Below are positions 9,568 through 20,068 of a stretch of DNA of 64,000 nucleotides, one piece after another. The notes under the pieces are model-generated. The model was not told the origin of the DNA and did not search any database. It was given only the letters and a program-made list of their open reading frames with translations. The translations under genes and the position numbers were made by a program. How positions within the stretch are numbered: the stretch's first letter is position 1; each line of letters begins with the position of its first letter. The stretch comes from Polynucleobacter finlandensis (GTDB taxonomy: Bacteria > Pseudomonadota > Gammaproteobacteria > Burkholderiales > Burkholderiaceae): positions 151,266 through 215,265 of the forward strand of contig NZ_JACVPS010000004.1 of assembly GCF_018881755.1 (NCBI RefSeq). The letters run 5' to 3'.

Positions 9568-10068
9568 TTACAGCTTTTTCAATATAGAAGCAGCATCACT
9601 CACTTCAAACTTACCTGGAGCTTCACGGTCTAAAGTTTTTACTACGCCATCTTCAACAATCATGGCATAGCGGTCTGAACGAACACCCAAGCCACGCGCA
9701 GTTAAATCAAGTTCAATACCCATCTTCTTTGTGAACTCAGCACTACCGTCGCCCAACATGCGGATCTTCTTGCCTACCTTTAGATCACGGCCCCAAGCAC
9801 CCATAACAAACGGGTCATTTACAGAGATGCACCAAATTTCATCAACACCTTTGGCTTTAATAGCATCGAAGTGCTCAACGTAACCAGGAACATGCTTTGC
9901 AGAACAAGTAGGTGTAAATGCACCAGGCAATGCAAAGATCACAATTTTTTTACCGGCAGTTTCTTTTTCAACTTCAAAAGCATTTGGTCCGATAGCGCAA
10001 CCCTCAGTCGCTTCGTCATAAAACTCGTAGAGAGTAGCGTTTGGTAATTTTTGTCCGACTGCAATCAT
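9568..10068 (-). CDS. Prx5-type peroxiredoxin
   Basis: This 166-residue thioredoxin-fold peroxidase reduces hydrogen peroxide and organic peroxides, using glutathione or glutaredoxin in many relatives. The active-site motif is PGAFTPTCSAKHVPGY, with the peroxidatic Cys and the Thr and Pro of the catalytic pocket; SVNDPFVMGAWGRD and the later arginine (GVRSDRYAMIVEDG) complete the Prx5 pattern. The protein is cytoplasmic, with no signal peptide. It sits between ftsZ and lpxC, 24 bases before lpxC on the same strand, so an oxidative-stress gene is embedded in the cell-wall cluster. A large hairpin separates it from ftsZ. Confidence 0.92.
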   Translation of the reverse strand: MIAVGQKLPNATLYEFYDEATEGCAIGPNAFEVEKETAGKKIVIFALPGAFTPTCSAKHVPGYVEHFDAIKAKGVDEIWCISVNDPFVMGAWGRDLKVGKKIRMLGDGSAEFTKKMGIELDLTARGLGVRSDRYAMIVEDGVVKTLDREAPGKFEVSDAASILKKL

Positions 10069-10099
10069 GGGATCTCCAATGAAATAGTTGTTAGTAAGT

Positions 10100-10150
10100 A
10101 TGCCAACGCTAGCGCGGGATTCGTCGTCCGGAGGGGCGCCGCGCTGGCAT
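10100..10150. repeat. Strong GC-rich inverted repeat between ftsZ and the peroxiredoxin gene
   Basis: ATGCCA (10100-10105) and GCGCGG (10112-10117), separated by six extra bases, pair continuously with CCGCGCTGGCAT (10139-10150). That makes a 12-bp stem with one bulge and a 21-base loop. No T run follows on the minus strand, so it is not a classical intrinsic terminator. It may protect ftsZ mRNA or aid Rho-dependent termination. Confidence 0.55.
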
Positions 10151-10181
10151 TTCGCAACTATCTATTGTATTGAGCAGTTTA

Positions 10182-11522
10182 TTAATCTGCTTGTTTACGT
10201 AAAAAGGCTGGAATCTCGTAATAATCAGCCCCTTTGTCCAGCATGGTCTTTGCCTGTGGAGAGCTATCTGCACCTAATGTAGGGGCAGGTGTAGCCTCAC
10301 GCGAACTACGGAATACTCTTGGCAAGTCATATTGGCTGTAATCAACACCGCTTGGAGCTGGCTGAGCTGCCACTGAAGGCATACCGCCAGAACCAGTCAA
10401 GGCCATGCCTGCGCTGGCGCTTAATGCTGAGTCCAAGCCAGCTTTACTCATCGCAGCAGATGGGCTTGCTGGAGCAAAGCTATTGAGGTCAGCCATCGTT
10501 GGCATTGCATCATGAGTACCCGTTGCTTGTCTCCAAACCACTTCTGGCTGACTATTCTGACGAGCCTGAGGGTTATTTAGACCAGTAGCAACCACGGTTA
10601 CGCGTAAAGCATCGCCCAAACTGTCGTCATACACGGTACCAAAGATCACAGTCGCATCATCAGCAGCATAACCACGGATTGCAGCCATCACTTCGCGAGT
10701 TTCTGACAATTTCAACGAGCGGCTTGCGGTAATGTTTACCAATACGCCACGGGCGCCAGAAAGATCAACACCTTCAAGCAATGGGGAGGCAACTGCAGCT
10801 TCAGCAGCTAAGCGCGCACGATCCATGCCAGAAACAGTTGCCGTTCCCATCATGGCTTTACCTTGTTCGCCCATGACTGTCTTCACATCTTCAAAGTCGA
10901 CGTTGATCAAGCCTTGAACATTAATGATTTCTGCAATGCCAGAAACTGCATTGTGTAAAACGTCATCAGCACAAGCAAAGGCTTTATCAAACTCAGCATC
11001 TTCACCCATCACTTCAAATAGTTTTTCATTGAGAACAACGATGAGCGAGTCAACATAACTCTCTAATTCAGCGGCGCCATTTTCAGCAACCTTCAAGCGC
11101 TTCACGCCCTCGAAATCAAATGGCTTACTGATAACGCCAACCGTCAAGATGCCCATTTCTTTGGCAACTTGGGCAACGATTGGAGCTGCACCAGTTCCAG
11201 TGCCACCACCCATACCAGCAGTAATGAACACCATATGCGCGCCTTGCAAAGTATCCGCAATACGTGCACGCGCTTCTTCCGCAGCGGCCGCACCGATTTC
11301 TGGCTTAGCGCCAGCTCCCAGCCCGCTAGAGCCTAGTTGCAAATTCACAGATGCCTCAGAACGCTGTAAAGCGCCAGCATCGGTGTTCATGCAAATAAAC
11401 TCTACGCCGTTTACACCGCGTTTAATCATATGCTGGACAGCATTGCCACCAGCGCCACCGACTCCAACCACTTTAATGATGGTTTTCCCGGCTGTTTCTT
11501 GATCTAACATTTCAAATTCCAT
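10182..11522 (-). CDS. ftsZ: Cell division GTPase FtsZ
   Basis: FtsZ is the tubulin homologue that assembles the Z ring at midcell. The 446-residue product has the tubulin signature TAGMGGGTGTGAAPIVA, the N-terminal KVVGVGGAGGNAVQHMI nucleotide-binding turn, and NVDFEDVKTVM with the T7-loop region. A linker rich in Ala, Ser, Pro and Gln from about residue 325 leads to the conserved C-terminal peptide YEIPAFLRKQAD, which binds FtsA and ZipA. At 446 residues the linker is longer than in E. coli FtsZ (383). It follows ftsA by about 50 bases, the widest gap in this part of the cluster. Confidence 0.98.
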   Translation of the reverse strand: MEFEMLDQETAGKTIIKVVGVGGAGGNAVQHMIKRGVNGVEFICMNTDAGALQRSEASVNLQLGSSGLGAGAKPEIGAAAAEEARARIADTLQGAHMVFITAGMGGGTGTGAAPIVAQVAKEMGILTVGVISKPFDFEGVKRLKVAENGAAELESYVDSLIVVLNEKLFEVMGEDAEFDKAFACADDVLHNAVSGIAEIINVQGLINVDFEDVKTVMGEQGKAMMGTATVSGMDRARLAAEAAVASPLLEGVDLSGARGVLVNITASRSLKLSETREVMAAIRGYAADDATVIFGTVYDDSLGDALRVTVVATGLNNPQARQNSQPEVVWRQATGTHDAMPTMADLNSFAPASPSAAMSKAGLDSALSASAGMALTGSGGMPSVAAQPAPSGVDYSQYDLPRVFRSSREATPAPTLGADSSPQAKTMLDKGADYYEIPAFLRKQAD

Positions 11523-11571
11523 ATACCCTCCTAGGTAAAAAACGAACTACGTTGACGACGACGAAAAAAAC

Positions 11572-12801
11572 TTAAAAATTTCCTGCAAACCATTCCTTCA
11601 TACGTGACATCACACCCTGGAAAGGACCAGATTGAGACACACGACGACCGCGCAATAACTGCGCTTGACCTTCCATCAACAAGCCAATGCTGGTTGAAAA
11701 TCTTGGGCTACGTAATACTTCATGCAGATGGCCGCGATACTCTGGGGTACCGATGCGCGCAGGACGTAAAAATACTTGCTCTGCAAGCTCAACCATTCCA
11801 GGCATCAAGGCTGTACCACCCGTTAAGACGATTCCTGAAGAAACCATGTCTTCATATCCGGAGTCCCGAACCACGCCTCTGACTAACGTGAACAACTCTT
11901 CAACACGCGGCTCGATCACTGCTGATAAAGCCTGTTTCGACATTGGGCGTGGCTCACGGTCGCCAACGCCAGGCACATCGATCATGGCAGTAGGGTCAGC
12001 CATATCTTGGCGCGCAATGCCGTATTGAATTTTCAAATCTTCCGCATCAATGGTTGGGGTACGCAATGCCATAGCAATGTCATTAGTGATTTGATCGCCA
12101 GCAATCGGGATCACTGCTGTATGACGAATAGATCCTTGGCAATAAATGGCAATGTCGGTTGTTCCGCCACCGATATCGACCAATACAACACCAAGCTCTT
12201 TTTCATCTTCAGTTAAGACCGCCAAGCTAGACGCCAATGGCTGCAAAATCAAATCATTTACCTCAAGGCCGCAACGGCGTACGCACTTCACAATATTTTG
12301 TGCGGCGCTCACAGCGCCAGTAACGATATGCACTTTTACCTCAAGACGTAAACCACTCATACCAATGGGTTCACGCACATCTTCTTGTCCATCAATAATG
12401 AATTCCTGCACGAGGATATGCAAAATTTGTTGGTCGGTCGGAATATTGATTGCCTTGGCAGTCTCCAATACGCGCTCTACGTCGCCAGCACTGACTTCTT
12501 TATCCCGAATAGCAACCATACCGCTAGAGTTAAAGCTCACAATATGATTACCAGCAATGCCAGTAAATACTTGGGCAATCTGACGATCAGCCATCACTTC
12601 AGCCTCTTCCAGTGCTTTCTGAATAGACTGAACAGTCGCCTCAATATTGACCACGACACCCTTCTTTAATCCTTTGGATGCAGTCTGGCCAACGCCAACC
12701 ACATTGAATTGACCATCTGCTGCCAACTCAGCAACCAAGGCAACCACCTTGGAAGTGCCAATATCTAATCCCACTAATAAATCGCGGTTGTCTTTACTCA
12801 T
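11572..12801 (-). CDS. ftsA: Cell division protein FtsA
   Basis: FtsA is an actin-like ATPase that tethers FtsZ to the membrane and recruits later divisome proteins. The 409-residue product shows phosphate-1 GLDIGTSKVVALVAE, VVLVDIGGGTTDIAIY (phosphate-2) and GIVLTGGTALMPGMVELAEQVF (adenosine loop). It ends in MSRMKEWFAGNF, the amphipathic membrane-targeting helix. Its ATG overlaps the ftsQ stop by 4 bases, so the two are probably translationally coupled. Confidence 0.98.
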   Translation of the reverse strand: MSKDNRDLLVGLDIGTSKVVALVAELAADGQFNVVGVGQTASKGLKKGVVVNIEATVQSIQKALEEAEVMADRQIAQVFTGIAGNHIVSFNSSGMVAIRDKEVSAGDVERVLETAKAINIPTDQQILHILVQEFIIDGQEDVREPIGMSGLRLEVKVHIVTGAVSAAQNIVKCVRRCGLEVNDLILQPLASSLAVLTEDEKELGVVLVDIGGGTTDIAIYCQGSIRHTAVIPIAGDQITNDIAMALRTPTIDAEDLKIQYGIARQDMADPTAMIDVPGVGDREPRPMSKQALSAVIEPRVEELFTLVRGVVRDSGYEDMVSSGIVLTGGTALMPGMVELAEQVFLRPARIGTPEYRGHLHEVLRSPRFSTSIGLLMEGQAQLLRGRRVSQSGPFQGVMSRMKEWFAGNF

Positions 12802-13664
12802 TGCTTACGCTCACTTTTTTTATCATCGACTTCATTCTTCTTAATGCTTGCAGAGGCGAGATGAACTGCAAAACCATTGGCATAACGCAAGTCCACAGCA
12901 TCAACTCGGTTAGCCCATCTTTCTTGAACTTGTGGCCAGTACTTAAAGAGACGCGATACGCGTTCCTCTGTAAGCGTTTTATCGGAGCTCTCTTCATCCC
13001 GACCAAACTCCAATTTCATACCATTGGATAACTTCACATGCCATGCATATCGATCTGACAGGGTTAAGCTCTTTACTTCGGCATCCCATGGTTTAAACCA
13101 GGCATTGGCTTTTTCATAGAGACGCATCACTTCCTTGCCTGCATCATCTGGCCCATTGAAATCAACTAACTTAGTGTCGTCCGGTACATCTGCTACTCGA
13201 CCACTAAAAATTTCTCCATAGTTATTCATGAGTTTTTGGCTATCAGCACCATCCCAGGTAGCAAATGCCTTTTGCTCTTCAATGCTGACTACTAAACCAT
13301 TGGGCCAAACTCGCCGAACATTGGCATGACGAACCCAAGGGAGCGACTCAAAACCACGCTTCACATCTTCTAATCTGACGCTAAAGAAGTTGCCTTGAAC
13401 TGTTTCTAAAACCTGCTGCTTCACAGTGGGCTTATTGATGTGTTTTAAGGTTTGACCTGCAACAGGCTCAATCACCACTTGACGCAAAGTAAATACAGGT
13501 CGCTGGCTTAACCACACTAAAATTCCGACGAGCATCATGATGGCAAAGCAACGCATCAAAAAGCGACTTACCTTCTGCATACGATCCGAATGATTCCATA
13601 GGGGCGCCATGATGAAGGCGCATGTATCACCAAACCAGTTCAAGATAGCGCCGATGGTATGCAT
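12798..13664 (-). CDS. ftsQ: Cell division protein FtsQ
   Basis: FtsQ is a bitopic inner-membrane protein linking early and late divisome parts through FtsB and FtsL. In the 288-residue product a cytoplasmic segment (to about residue 35) precedes one membrane helix, FLMRCFAIMMLVGILVWLS. A POTRA-like region follows (TLRQVVIEPVAGQTLKHINKPTVKQQVLETVQGNFFSVRLEDVKRGFESLPWVRHANVRRVWPNGL is its span), then the FtsQ beta domain. It lies between ddl and ftsA, 1 base after ddl and overlapping ftsA by 4 bases. Confidence 0.95.
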   Translation of the reverse strand: MHTIGAILNWFGDTCAFIMAPLWNHSDRMQKVSRFLMRCFAIMMLVGILVWLSQRPVFTLRQVVIEPVAGQTLKHINKPTVKQQVLETVQGNFFSVRLEDVKRGFESLPWVRHANVRRVWPNGLVVSIEEQKAFATWDGADSQKLMNNYGEIFSGRVADVPDDTKLVDFNGPDDAGKEVMRLYEKANAWFKPWDAEVKSLTLSDRYAWHVKLSNGMKLEFGRDEESSDKTLTEERVSRLFKYWPQVQERWANRVDAVDLRYANGFAVHLASASIKKNEVDDKKSERKQ

Positions 13665-13665
13665 G

Positions 13666-14664
13666 CTATGCGCCCACCTTTTTTACAAGCGTTTGACTTA
13701 GTAGCCAGAGCACTAAATCTGCATACTCAATACCAGCAGCCTTTGCCGCCATTGGCACCAATGAATGTGACGTCATGCCTGGAGAAGTGTTCATTTCAAG
13801 GAGATAGGGCTTACCTGTCTTCTCATCCAACATCACATCAGCGCGACCCCACGTACTGCAACCCAGTGCACGATAAGCTGCTAAGGCCAATTTCTGAACG
13901 GCTGTATTGACTTCATCAGCCAAGCCAGTTGGACATAAATACTGCGTCTCATCGGAGAAGTACTTGTTATGAAAATCGTAATTTGCTTGAGGTGGAATGA
14001 TTTTGATGACTGGCAATGCTTCAGCATTTACACCATCGCCAACTAAGGGGCAAGTCAACTCATCGCCAATAATGCAAGTCTCAGCAATCACCTTTTTATC
14101 TAGTCCGGCCGCTAGTTGATAAGCAGCAGGTAATTCATCTACTGATTTCACCTTGGTTAAGCCAAGCGAAGACCCTTCATTCGCAGGTTTCACGATGAGT
14201 GGCAAGCCTAAATGCTTCGCTACTGCATTCCAATCGCTATTGGCAGTCAGCTCTTCAAAATCGGGGGTAGTCAAGCCATTGCTTAACCAAATTTGCTTGG
14301 TTGCAATTTTGTCTATCGACAAAGCAGAGGCTAATACGCCACTGCCGGTATAAGGTAGGTTCAATAATTCCAATAAACCTTGAATCGTGCCATCTTCACC
14401 GTAACGACCATGCAAAGAAATAAAGACCCGATCAAATTTTTCTTTAGCTAATTCAGTTGGGCAACGCAGGCCTGGGTCAAACGCGTGCGCGTCGACTCCT
14501 TTGTTAAGTAAGGCTTCCAATACACCACTACCCGACATCAAGGAAATCTCACGCTCGCCAGAGCGGCCGCCCATTAAAACACCCACTCGACCGAGTGCTT
14601 GAATATCTAGCTTAGCTAGATCTGTCTTCACGCGATCACCCCACGAAGTGATTAGCTTAGGCAT
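13666..14664 (-). CDS. ddlB: D-alanine--D-alanine ligase
   Basis: This ATP-grasp ligase makes the D-Ala-D-Ala dipeptide that MurF attaches to the peptidoglycan precursor. The 332-residue product shows [22 protein letters not shown] at the N-terminus, [40 protein letters not shown] (ATP binding) and [16 protein letters not shown] (metal and substrate). The start overlaps the end of murC by 8 bases. Its place between murC and ftsQ supports the B-type name; ATP-grasp motifs support the reaction. Confidence 0.96.
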   Translation of the reverse strand: MPKLITSWGDRVKTDLAKLDIQALGRVGVLMGGRSGEREISLMSGSGVLEALLNKGVDAHAFDPGLRCPTELAKEKFDRVFISLHGRYGEDGTIQGLLELLNLPYTGSGVLASALSIDKIATKQIWLSNGLTTPDFEELTANSDWNAVAKHLGLPLIVKPANEGSSLGLTKVKSVDELPAAYQLAAGLDKKVIAETCIIGDELTCPLVGDGVNAEALPVIKIIPPQANYDFHNKYFSDETQYLCPTGLADEVNTAVQKLALAAYRALGCSTWGRADVMLDEKTGKPYLLEMNTSPGMTSHSLVPMAAKAAGIEYADLVLWLLSQTLVKKVGA

Positions 14665-16093
14665 TCTTTACCTCGGCTAGGGTGTGGGGTAGAGCCGAAA
14701 TAGAGCCCGCGCCCATGGTAATGAGAACATCACCATCTCTCAGGATGACGCTGAGTTTTTCAGGCATCTCAGCAACGCTGGCTGCAAAAGCAGCATCAGA
14801 AGATTTAAGCATGGCTTTGATGTTTTTATCTTCAGCAATTGCTGCTTTAAGCAAACTCTTACCATCGGCGCCCGGAATCTTTGCCTCGCCTGCTGGATAA
14901 ACTTCAGTCAGCACTAAAGCATCAAAGTTTTTCAAAACCTGAACAAATTCACCGAAGCAATCTCTTGTTCTAGTAAATCGATGTGGTTGAAACGCCAACA
15001 CGAGACGACGGTCAGGATATGCCCCACGAGCAGCAGCCAAAGTAGCAGCCATCTCCACTGGATGGTGCCCATAATCATCAATCAAGGTATAGCTACCACC
15101 TGCAGCCAGCGGAATATCACCATAGCGCTGGAAGCGACGGCCTACACCATCAAACTCAGATAAGGCCTTAATAATTGCTTGATCACTTACACCCAATTCC
15201 GTGGCGATACCAATGGCCGCTAGCGCATTGCGCACGTTATGCAAGCCTGGCAAATTCAATTCAATTTGGAGTCGTCCTGGGACGCTTCCATGTCTACGCA
15301 CAGTGCGGCGCTCTACCGTGAAGTGCATGCGTGTTCCAACTGCCTTCACATTGCTTGCCCGAATATCCGCATCTTCAGATGTGCCATAGCGTAAAACTGG
15401 CTGAGATACAAACGGCATGATGTCGCGTACATTGGCATCATCAACACATAACACTGCCACACCATAAAATGGCATGCGCTGAATAAACTGCACAAAGGCC
15501 TGCTTCAAGCGGGCCATATCATGCTGATAAGTGTCCATATGATCAGCATCAATATTGGTGACAACTTCCATCGCCGGGAATAATTGCAAGAAAGAGGCAT
15601 CAGATTCATCAGCCTCAACCACAATGAAATCGCCTTGCCCCAGGCGTGCATTCGCACCAGCTGAATTGAGTTTTCCACCAATCACAAAGGTTGGATCTAA
15701 ACCGCCCTCAGCTAATACAGATGCAACCAAGCTAGTGGTGGTGGTTTTGCCATGTGTACCAGCAATTGCAATACCCTGCTTCAAACGCATTAACTCACCA
15801 AGCATCACTGCACGCTGAATCACCGGAATTTTTGCCGCACGAGCCGCCAAGACCTCGGGATTGTTTCCGGCTACAGCCGTGGAAATGACTACCGCTTCAG
15901 CAGTGCCAATATTTTTTGGATCATGCCCAATATGAATTATTGCGCCCAATTCTTTTAAACGCTTGGTAGCTACACCTTCAGCCAAATCAGAACCAGAGAC
16001 TTGGTAGCCTAGATTGAGTAAGACCTCAGCAATGCCACTCATACCAGCACCACCAATACCTACAAAATGAATTTGCTGAACAATATGTTTCAT
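14657..16093 (-). CDS. murC: UDP-N-acetylmuramate--L-alanine ligase MurC
   Basis: MurC adds L-alanine to UDP-MurNAc, the first amino acid of the peptidoglycan stem. I placed the start at the ATG giving [23 protein letters not shown]. It overlaps the murG stop as ATGA and puts the GIGGAGM turn where MurC proteins have it; an upstream in-frame start would add nine unrelated residues. The 478-residue product also has the P-loop [21 protein letters not shown], and DDYGHHPVE in the C-terminal domain. Length fits the family. Confidence 0.97.
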   Translation of the reverse strand: MKHIVQQIHFVGIGGAGMSGIAEVLLNLGYQVSGSDLAEGVATKRLKELGAIIHIGHDPKNIGTAEAVVISTAVAGNNPEVLAARAAKIPVIQRAVMLGELMRLKQGIAIAGTHGKTTTTSLVASVLAEGGLDPTFVIGGKLNSAGANARLGQGDFIVVEADESDASFLQLFPAMEVVTNIDADHMDTYQHDMARLKQAFVQFIQRMPFYGVAVLCVDDANVRDIMPFVSQPVLRYGTSEDADIRASNVKAVGTRMHFTVERRTVRRHGSVPGRLQIELNLPGLHNVRNALAAIGIATELGVSDQAIIKALSEFDGVGRRFQRYGDIPLAAGGSYTLIDDYGHHPVEMAATLAAARGAYPDRRLVLAFQPHRFTRTRDCFGEFVQVLKNFDALVLTEVYPAGEAKIPGADGKSLLKAAIAEDKNIKAMLKSSDAAFAASVAEMPEKLSVILRDGDVLITMGAGSISALPHTLAEVKNA

Positions 16094-17163
16094 TGACCGA
16101 CCCCCGCACAATCTGCACATACCTCAGCTACACGCTGAGTTGCATTTGGCTTAGCTAGCGCATGCGCACGCTCAGCCATCGCTTTTAAATCTTCACGACT
16201 AAAGTTCTGAATCATTAGTGCCAAGTCTTGTGCGTTGAGATCTTGCTGTGGTAACAACACGGCTGCATTCGCATCTGATAAAAATCTTGCATTTGCAGTT
16301 TGATGATCATCAATCGCATGCGGAAATGGAATTAAGCAAGCGGCAACGCCACATGCCGCCAACTCAGAAACGGTCATTGCTCCAGAACGACAAATCACTA
16401 AGTCCGCCTGCGCATAGGCGTTAGGCATATCGTTAATGAATGGACGGATATCGGCTTGCACACCTAAATCTGCATACCGCTTTTGAAGATCTGCTAAATG
16501 CTTATCACCGGCCTGGTGAATCACGCTTGGACGAGACTCTTTCGGAATCAATGCCAGAGCAGCGGGGACATTTTCATTTAAGGCGGCAGCTCCTAAACTT
16601 CCGCCCACCACCAGAATCGATAAATTGCCTTGCCGTTCTTCATACCTCTGAGCGGGTGTAGTCATACGATCGAACTCTTCACGAATAGGATTACCAACCC
16701 ACTCAGCATGGGACATCGTATTCGGGAAACCCGTCAAGGTACGCATGGCAATCTTTGCCAATGCGCGATTGGCGCTCCCAGCAACTGAATTTGATTCATG
16801 CAAGACTAGGGGGCGCTTCAATATTTTGGTAACCAAGCCGCCAGGAAAGGTGATGTATCCACCCATACCTAAAACCACGCTTGGTTTAATGCGGCGCATG
16901 ATGTGCCAACTCTGAATACCGGCACGCAATAAGTTAAATGGCAGCATCAGTTTGGCTTTAATGCCCTTACCGCGCAAGCCGCCGAATTCCACCGCCTCAA
17001 ATGGGAAGTCGCATGCTTTCACTAAACGATATTCCATGCCATTTTTATTACCCAGCCAAGAAACCTTCCAGCCACAAATACGTAAATACTCTGCAACAGC
17101 AAGACCTGGGAAGATGTGCCCACCAGTACCACCAGCCATCACCAGAATGGAAGGTTGCGTCAT
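16090..17163 (-). CDS. murG: Lipid II synthase MurG
   Basis: MurG transfers GlcNAc onto lipid I at the inner face of the membrane to make lipid II. The 357-residue product begins [27 protein letters not shown], the conserved Gly-rich GT-B loop. It contains [28 protein letters not shown] and [35 protein letters not shown] (span of the UDP-GlcNAc site). Both ends overlap neighbours: the start with ftsW, the stop with murC (ATGA). Confidence 0.97.
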   Translation of the reverse strand: MTQPSILVMAGGTGGHIFPGLAVAEYLRICGWKVSWLGNKNGMEYRLVKACDFPFEAVEFGGLRGKGIKAKLMLPFNLLRAGIQSWHIMRRIKPSVVLGMGGYITFPGGLVTKILKRPLVLHESNSVAGSANRALAKIAMRTLTGFPNTMSHAEWVGNPIREEFDRMTTPAQRYEERQGNLSILVVGGSLGAAALNENVPAALALIPKESRPSVIHQAGDKHLADLQKRYADLGVQADIRPFINDMPNAYAQADLVICRSGAMTVSELAACGVAACLIPFPHAIDDHQTANARFLSDANAAVLLPQQDLNAQDLALMIQNFSREDLKAMAERAHALAKPNATQRVAEVCADCAGVGQ

Positions 17164-18431
17164 AACTTCCCTCCGCGCATCAAAATACGATTCTCATAAT
17201 CAATGCGCAATAACATTGCTATCGCAATAGCATTCATCAGAATGCCTGAGCCACCGTAACTTACCAAAGGCAGCGTTAAACCCTTGGTAGGCAATAAGCC
17301 TAAGTTCACGCCCATATTGATGAAGGACTGCCAGCCAATCCAGATGGCAACACCTTTTGCTGCCAAGCCTGCAAAACTTCGGTCTAACTGCAAAGCAGTA
17401 CGGCCAATCATGAATGCGCGGCGTACAACCCAATAGAATAAGAAGAGCATCACCACTACACCGAAGAAACCTAGCTCTTCGCCGATCACCGCCAAAATAA
17501 AGTCGGTATGCGCTTCAGGTAAGTAATGTAATTTCTCAACGCTACCACCTAGGCCAGTGCCGAACCATTCGCCGCGACCAAAAGCCATGAGTGAATGCGT
17601 CAATTGATAGCCTTTATTTGCAGCATTGTCGACTTGCCACGGATCCATAAACGCCATAATTCTTCCGCGACGGAATGGGGAAAGCGCAATGATGGTGGAA
17701 GCGCTCAATATGCCCACTGCAATCAATCCACCAAATAACTTGGCATTGATGCCGCCCAAAAATAGAATTCCAAATGCAATTAAAGCGACCACTACAAACG
17801 CACCCATATCAGGCTCTAACATCAAGAGTCCGCCAACCAGTGCAACTGCCACACCCATTGGCAACATCCCCTTCACGAACGAATGCAGATATTCCTGACG
17901 CTGCACGGTATAGGTGGCAGCAAAAATCACGGCTGCAAATTTCATTAACTCGGATGGCTGAAAATTCATCAAGCCAAGAGGAATCCAACGTTTTGCGCCA
18001 TTCACGCCTTTTCCAAGGCCTGGAATTAAAACGGCAATTAAAAGCAATACGGTGAAACCAAAAATAATCGGCGAATAACGATCCCAGACCTTGGTAGGGA
18101 TCTTGAAGGCCCAGAAGCCAACGCCAATGGCAATTCCCAAAGAAATGACATGGCGTATTAAAAAGTGATTGCTACTGTAATTAGCGTACTTAGGGCCGTC
18201 GGCTAAAGTGATTGAAGCGGAGTACACCATCACCAAACCAATCAAGGCTAAAGATAAAACTGCCCAAACCAAGAGTTGGTCATATTCCATCATGCGTGAA
18301 CGTGTTTGCTCAACCCCGGAGACTGCATCACGAAGACCGCTGCGGAAATTATCAATGCCACCTCTAGAGAAATTCCAGAAGCGATTGAAGCCCAATCGAT
18401 TTTCTGGAAATAGTTTTTCTCTTAAGCTCAT
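17160..18431 (-). CDS. ftsW: Peptidoglycan glycosyltransferase FtsW
   Basis: FtsW is a SEDS-family polytopic membrane enzyme that polymerises septal glycan with FtsI. The 423-residue product has about ten hydrophobic segments from residue 52 on. It carries the family signatures [25 protein letters not shown], the region around [28 protein letters not shown], and [20 protein letters not shown]. An N-terminal cytoplasmic extension of about 50 residues precedes the first helix. Start and stop overlap murD and murG by 4 bases each. Confidence 0.97.
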   Translation of the reverse strand: MSLREKLFPENRLGFNRFWNFSRGGIDNFRSGLRDAVSGVEQTRSRMMEYDQLLVWAVLSLALIGLVMVYSASITLADGPKYANYSSNHFLIRHVISLGIAIGVGFWAFKIPTKVWDRYSPIIFGFTVLLLIAVLIPGLGKGVNGAKRWIPLGLMNFQPSELMKFAAVIFAATYTVQRQEYLHSFVKGMLPMGVAVALVGGLLMLEPDMGAFVVVALIAFGILFLGGINAKLFGGLIAVGILSASTIIALSPFRRGRIMAFMDPWQVDNAANKGYQLTHSLMAFGRGEWFGTGLGGSVEKLHYLPEAHTDFILAVIGEELGFFGVVVMLFLFYWVVRRAFMIGRTALQLDRSFAGLAAKGVAIWIGWQSFINMGVNLGLLPTKGLTLPLVSYGGSGILMNAIAIAMLLRIDYENRILMRGGKL

Positions 18432-20068
18432 ACCTGAGCTCCATCAAATTGCATTTCTAATTCCTGAACTTCGGAAACAAATGCTTCAGCACGCGCAACG
18501 TAATTACTAAACTGATCGAAGCTTGCGCAAGCGGGTGACAACAGCACAATATCTCCAGACCGCGCCTGCTTAGCAGCCTCTTGAACTGCATTTGCTAATG
18601 TTCCGCTGGCGACACACTGAATATCTGACCCTAAGGCATCAGAAATAAGCTGTGCATCTTTGCCAATTAAAAATGCGCCTTTTACATAACGTAATGCGGG
18701 CTCACGTAAAGGACTGAAATCTTGTCCTTTGCCCTCCCCGCCAGCAATCAACCAAATACGCTTACCAAATTCGCTGTTACCAAGACCATTTAAGGCGGCG
18801 ACTGTTGCTCCCACATTAGTGCCTTTGCTGTCATCGACATACTCAACATCTGCAACGATTGCAACGCTTTGTACCCGATGTGGCTCCCCGTGATAATCAC
18901 GCAAACCATGCAAGAGCACATTCATAGGTAATCCAGCGGACCTCGCTAGTGCCAGTGCTGCCAGCGCATTCAAAGCATTGTGACGACCCCGAATGCGTAA
19001 TGCATCCGCAGGAATCAAACGCTTCAGTCTTAATTCTTCAGGCTCTGTCACTGCCGCAGCTTTACGACGACGTTTTGGCTTTGGCTCAAGATCTTCATCT
19101 ACCTCTGCCCATACCAACCAATCAATACCGCCGGCGCGCAAATCATGCTCGATCCCAAATGCGCCCTGCTCGTCGGGACGACCAGTACCAAATGTAATGA
19201 CCGTTTTCTCGAGCCTCTGCTCTTGATTCATCAAGCCCATGACTAAAGAATCGTCGCGGTTCAGTATGCAAGTAGTGTCAACGCCAAAAATTTTGGCTTT
19301 TGCGCCCGCATAAGCCTGCATATCACCATGCCAATCCAAATGATCTTGAGTAATGTTCAGTACTGTTGCCGCTGTAGCGTTTAAGGTGTGGGTATAAACC
19401 AACTGGAAGCTTGAGAGCTCTAGCACCCATATGTCTGGCATATCTGAAATCTGGTCTGCTTGCTCTAAGCAAGAAACCAATTTGTCTAATGCGGCTGGAC
19501 TGATGTTGCCCGCAACCGCGACTTTCTTACCTGCACGCTCACACAGTTGACCTGTTAAGGCTGTGGTGGTGGTCTTACCATTCGTACCAGTAACCGCCAA
19601 AATACTCGGCTTATATTGAACCTCATCAGCTTGAGACATGCGCTCCATCGCAGCAATGGCTCTCGCAAAAAACTCGATCTCACTCCAGATATCGATCTGG
19701 GATTCTTGTGCTTTAGCTAATAATGATTGCGCCGGCTCTTGCAGCGGTGATAGGCCTGGACTAATGCCAATCACCTCTACATCTTTTAATAGATCGTCGT
19801 CTAGTGGTCCAAAGTGTGAGCTCTTTAGCCCAGCAAACTCTAATTCACTCAACCAAGCATTTTGAATCTCACTCAATGCGTTAGTGTCGCGAGTGTCCGC
19901 AAGTTTTACAGATACCCCATGACGAAGACACCACTTAGCCATAGCAAAGCCTGATTCGCCAAGGCCCAGAATTAAAAAATGCTCAGGAGCTTGGTAAGCC
20001 TCATCCGTAATGAGAGTTGGATTTGCGAAGGCGTTATTTAAATTCTGCATTTTTATACTTTGGCTCAC
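18428..20068 (-). CDS. murD: UDP-N-acetylmuramoyl-L-alanine--D-glutamate ligase MurD, with insertions
   Basis: MurD adds D-glutamate to UDP-MurNAc-L-Ala. The 546-residue product has [23 protein letters not shown], the P-loop [11 protein letters not shown] at about 161-171, [11 protein letters not shown] and [11 protein letters not shown]. It is about 100 residues longer than E. coli MurD. The extra length includes a 20-residue N-terminal tail, a segment near 139-155, and an acidic-then-basic insert near 318-352 containing [10 protein letters not shown]. The start is a GTG overlapping the mraY stop as GTGA; an ATG six codons later (MQNLNNAF) is possible. Function is secure; the insertion has no assigned role. 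Confidence 0.95.
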   Translation of the reverse strand: MSQSIKMQNLNNAFANPTLITDEAYQAPEHFLILGLGESGFAMAKWCLRHGVSVKLADTRDTNALSEIQNAWLSELEFAGLKSSHFGPLDDDLLKDVEVIGISPGLSPLQEPAQSLLAKAQESQIDIWSEIEFFARAIAAMERMSQADEVQYKPSILAVTGTNGKTTTTALTGQLCERAGKKVAVAGNISPAALDKLVSCLEQADQISDMPDIWVLELSSFQLVYTHTLNATAATVLNITQDHLDWHGDMQAYAGAKAKIFGVDTTCILNRDDSLVMGLMNQEQRLEKTVITFGTGRPDEQGAFGIEHDLRAGGIDWLVWAEVDEDLEPKPKRRRKAAAVTEPEELRLKRLIPADALRIRGRHNALNALAALALARSAGLPMNVLLHGLRDYHGEPHRVQSVAIVADVEYVDDSKGTNVGATVAALNGLGNSEFGKRIWLIAGGEGKGQDFSPLREPALRYVKGAFLIGKDAQLISDALGSDIQCVASGTLANAVQEAAKQARSGDIVLLSPACASFDQFSNYVARAEAFVSEVQELEMQFDGAQV

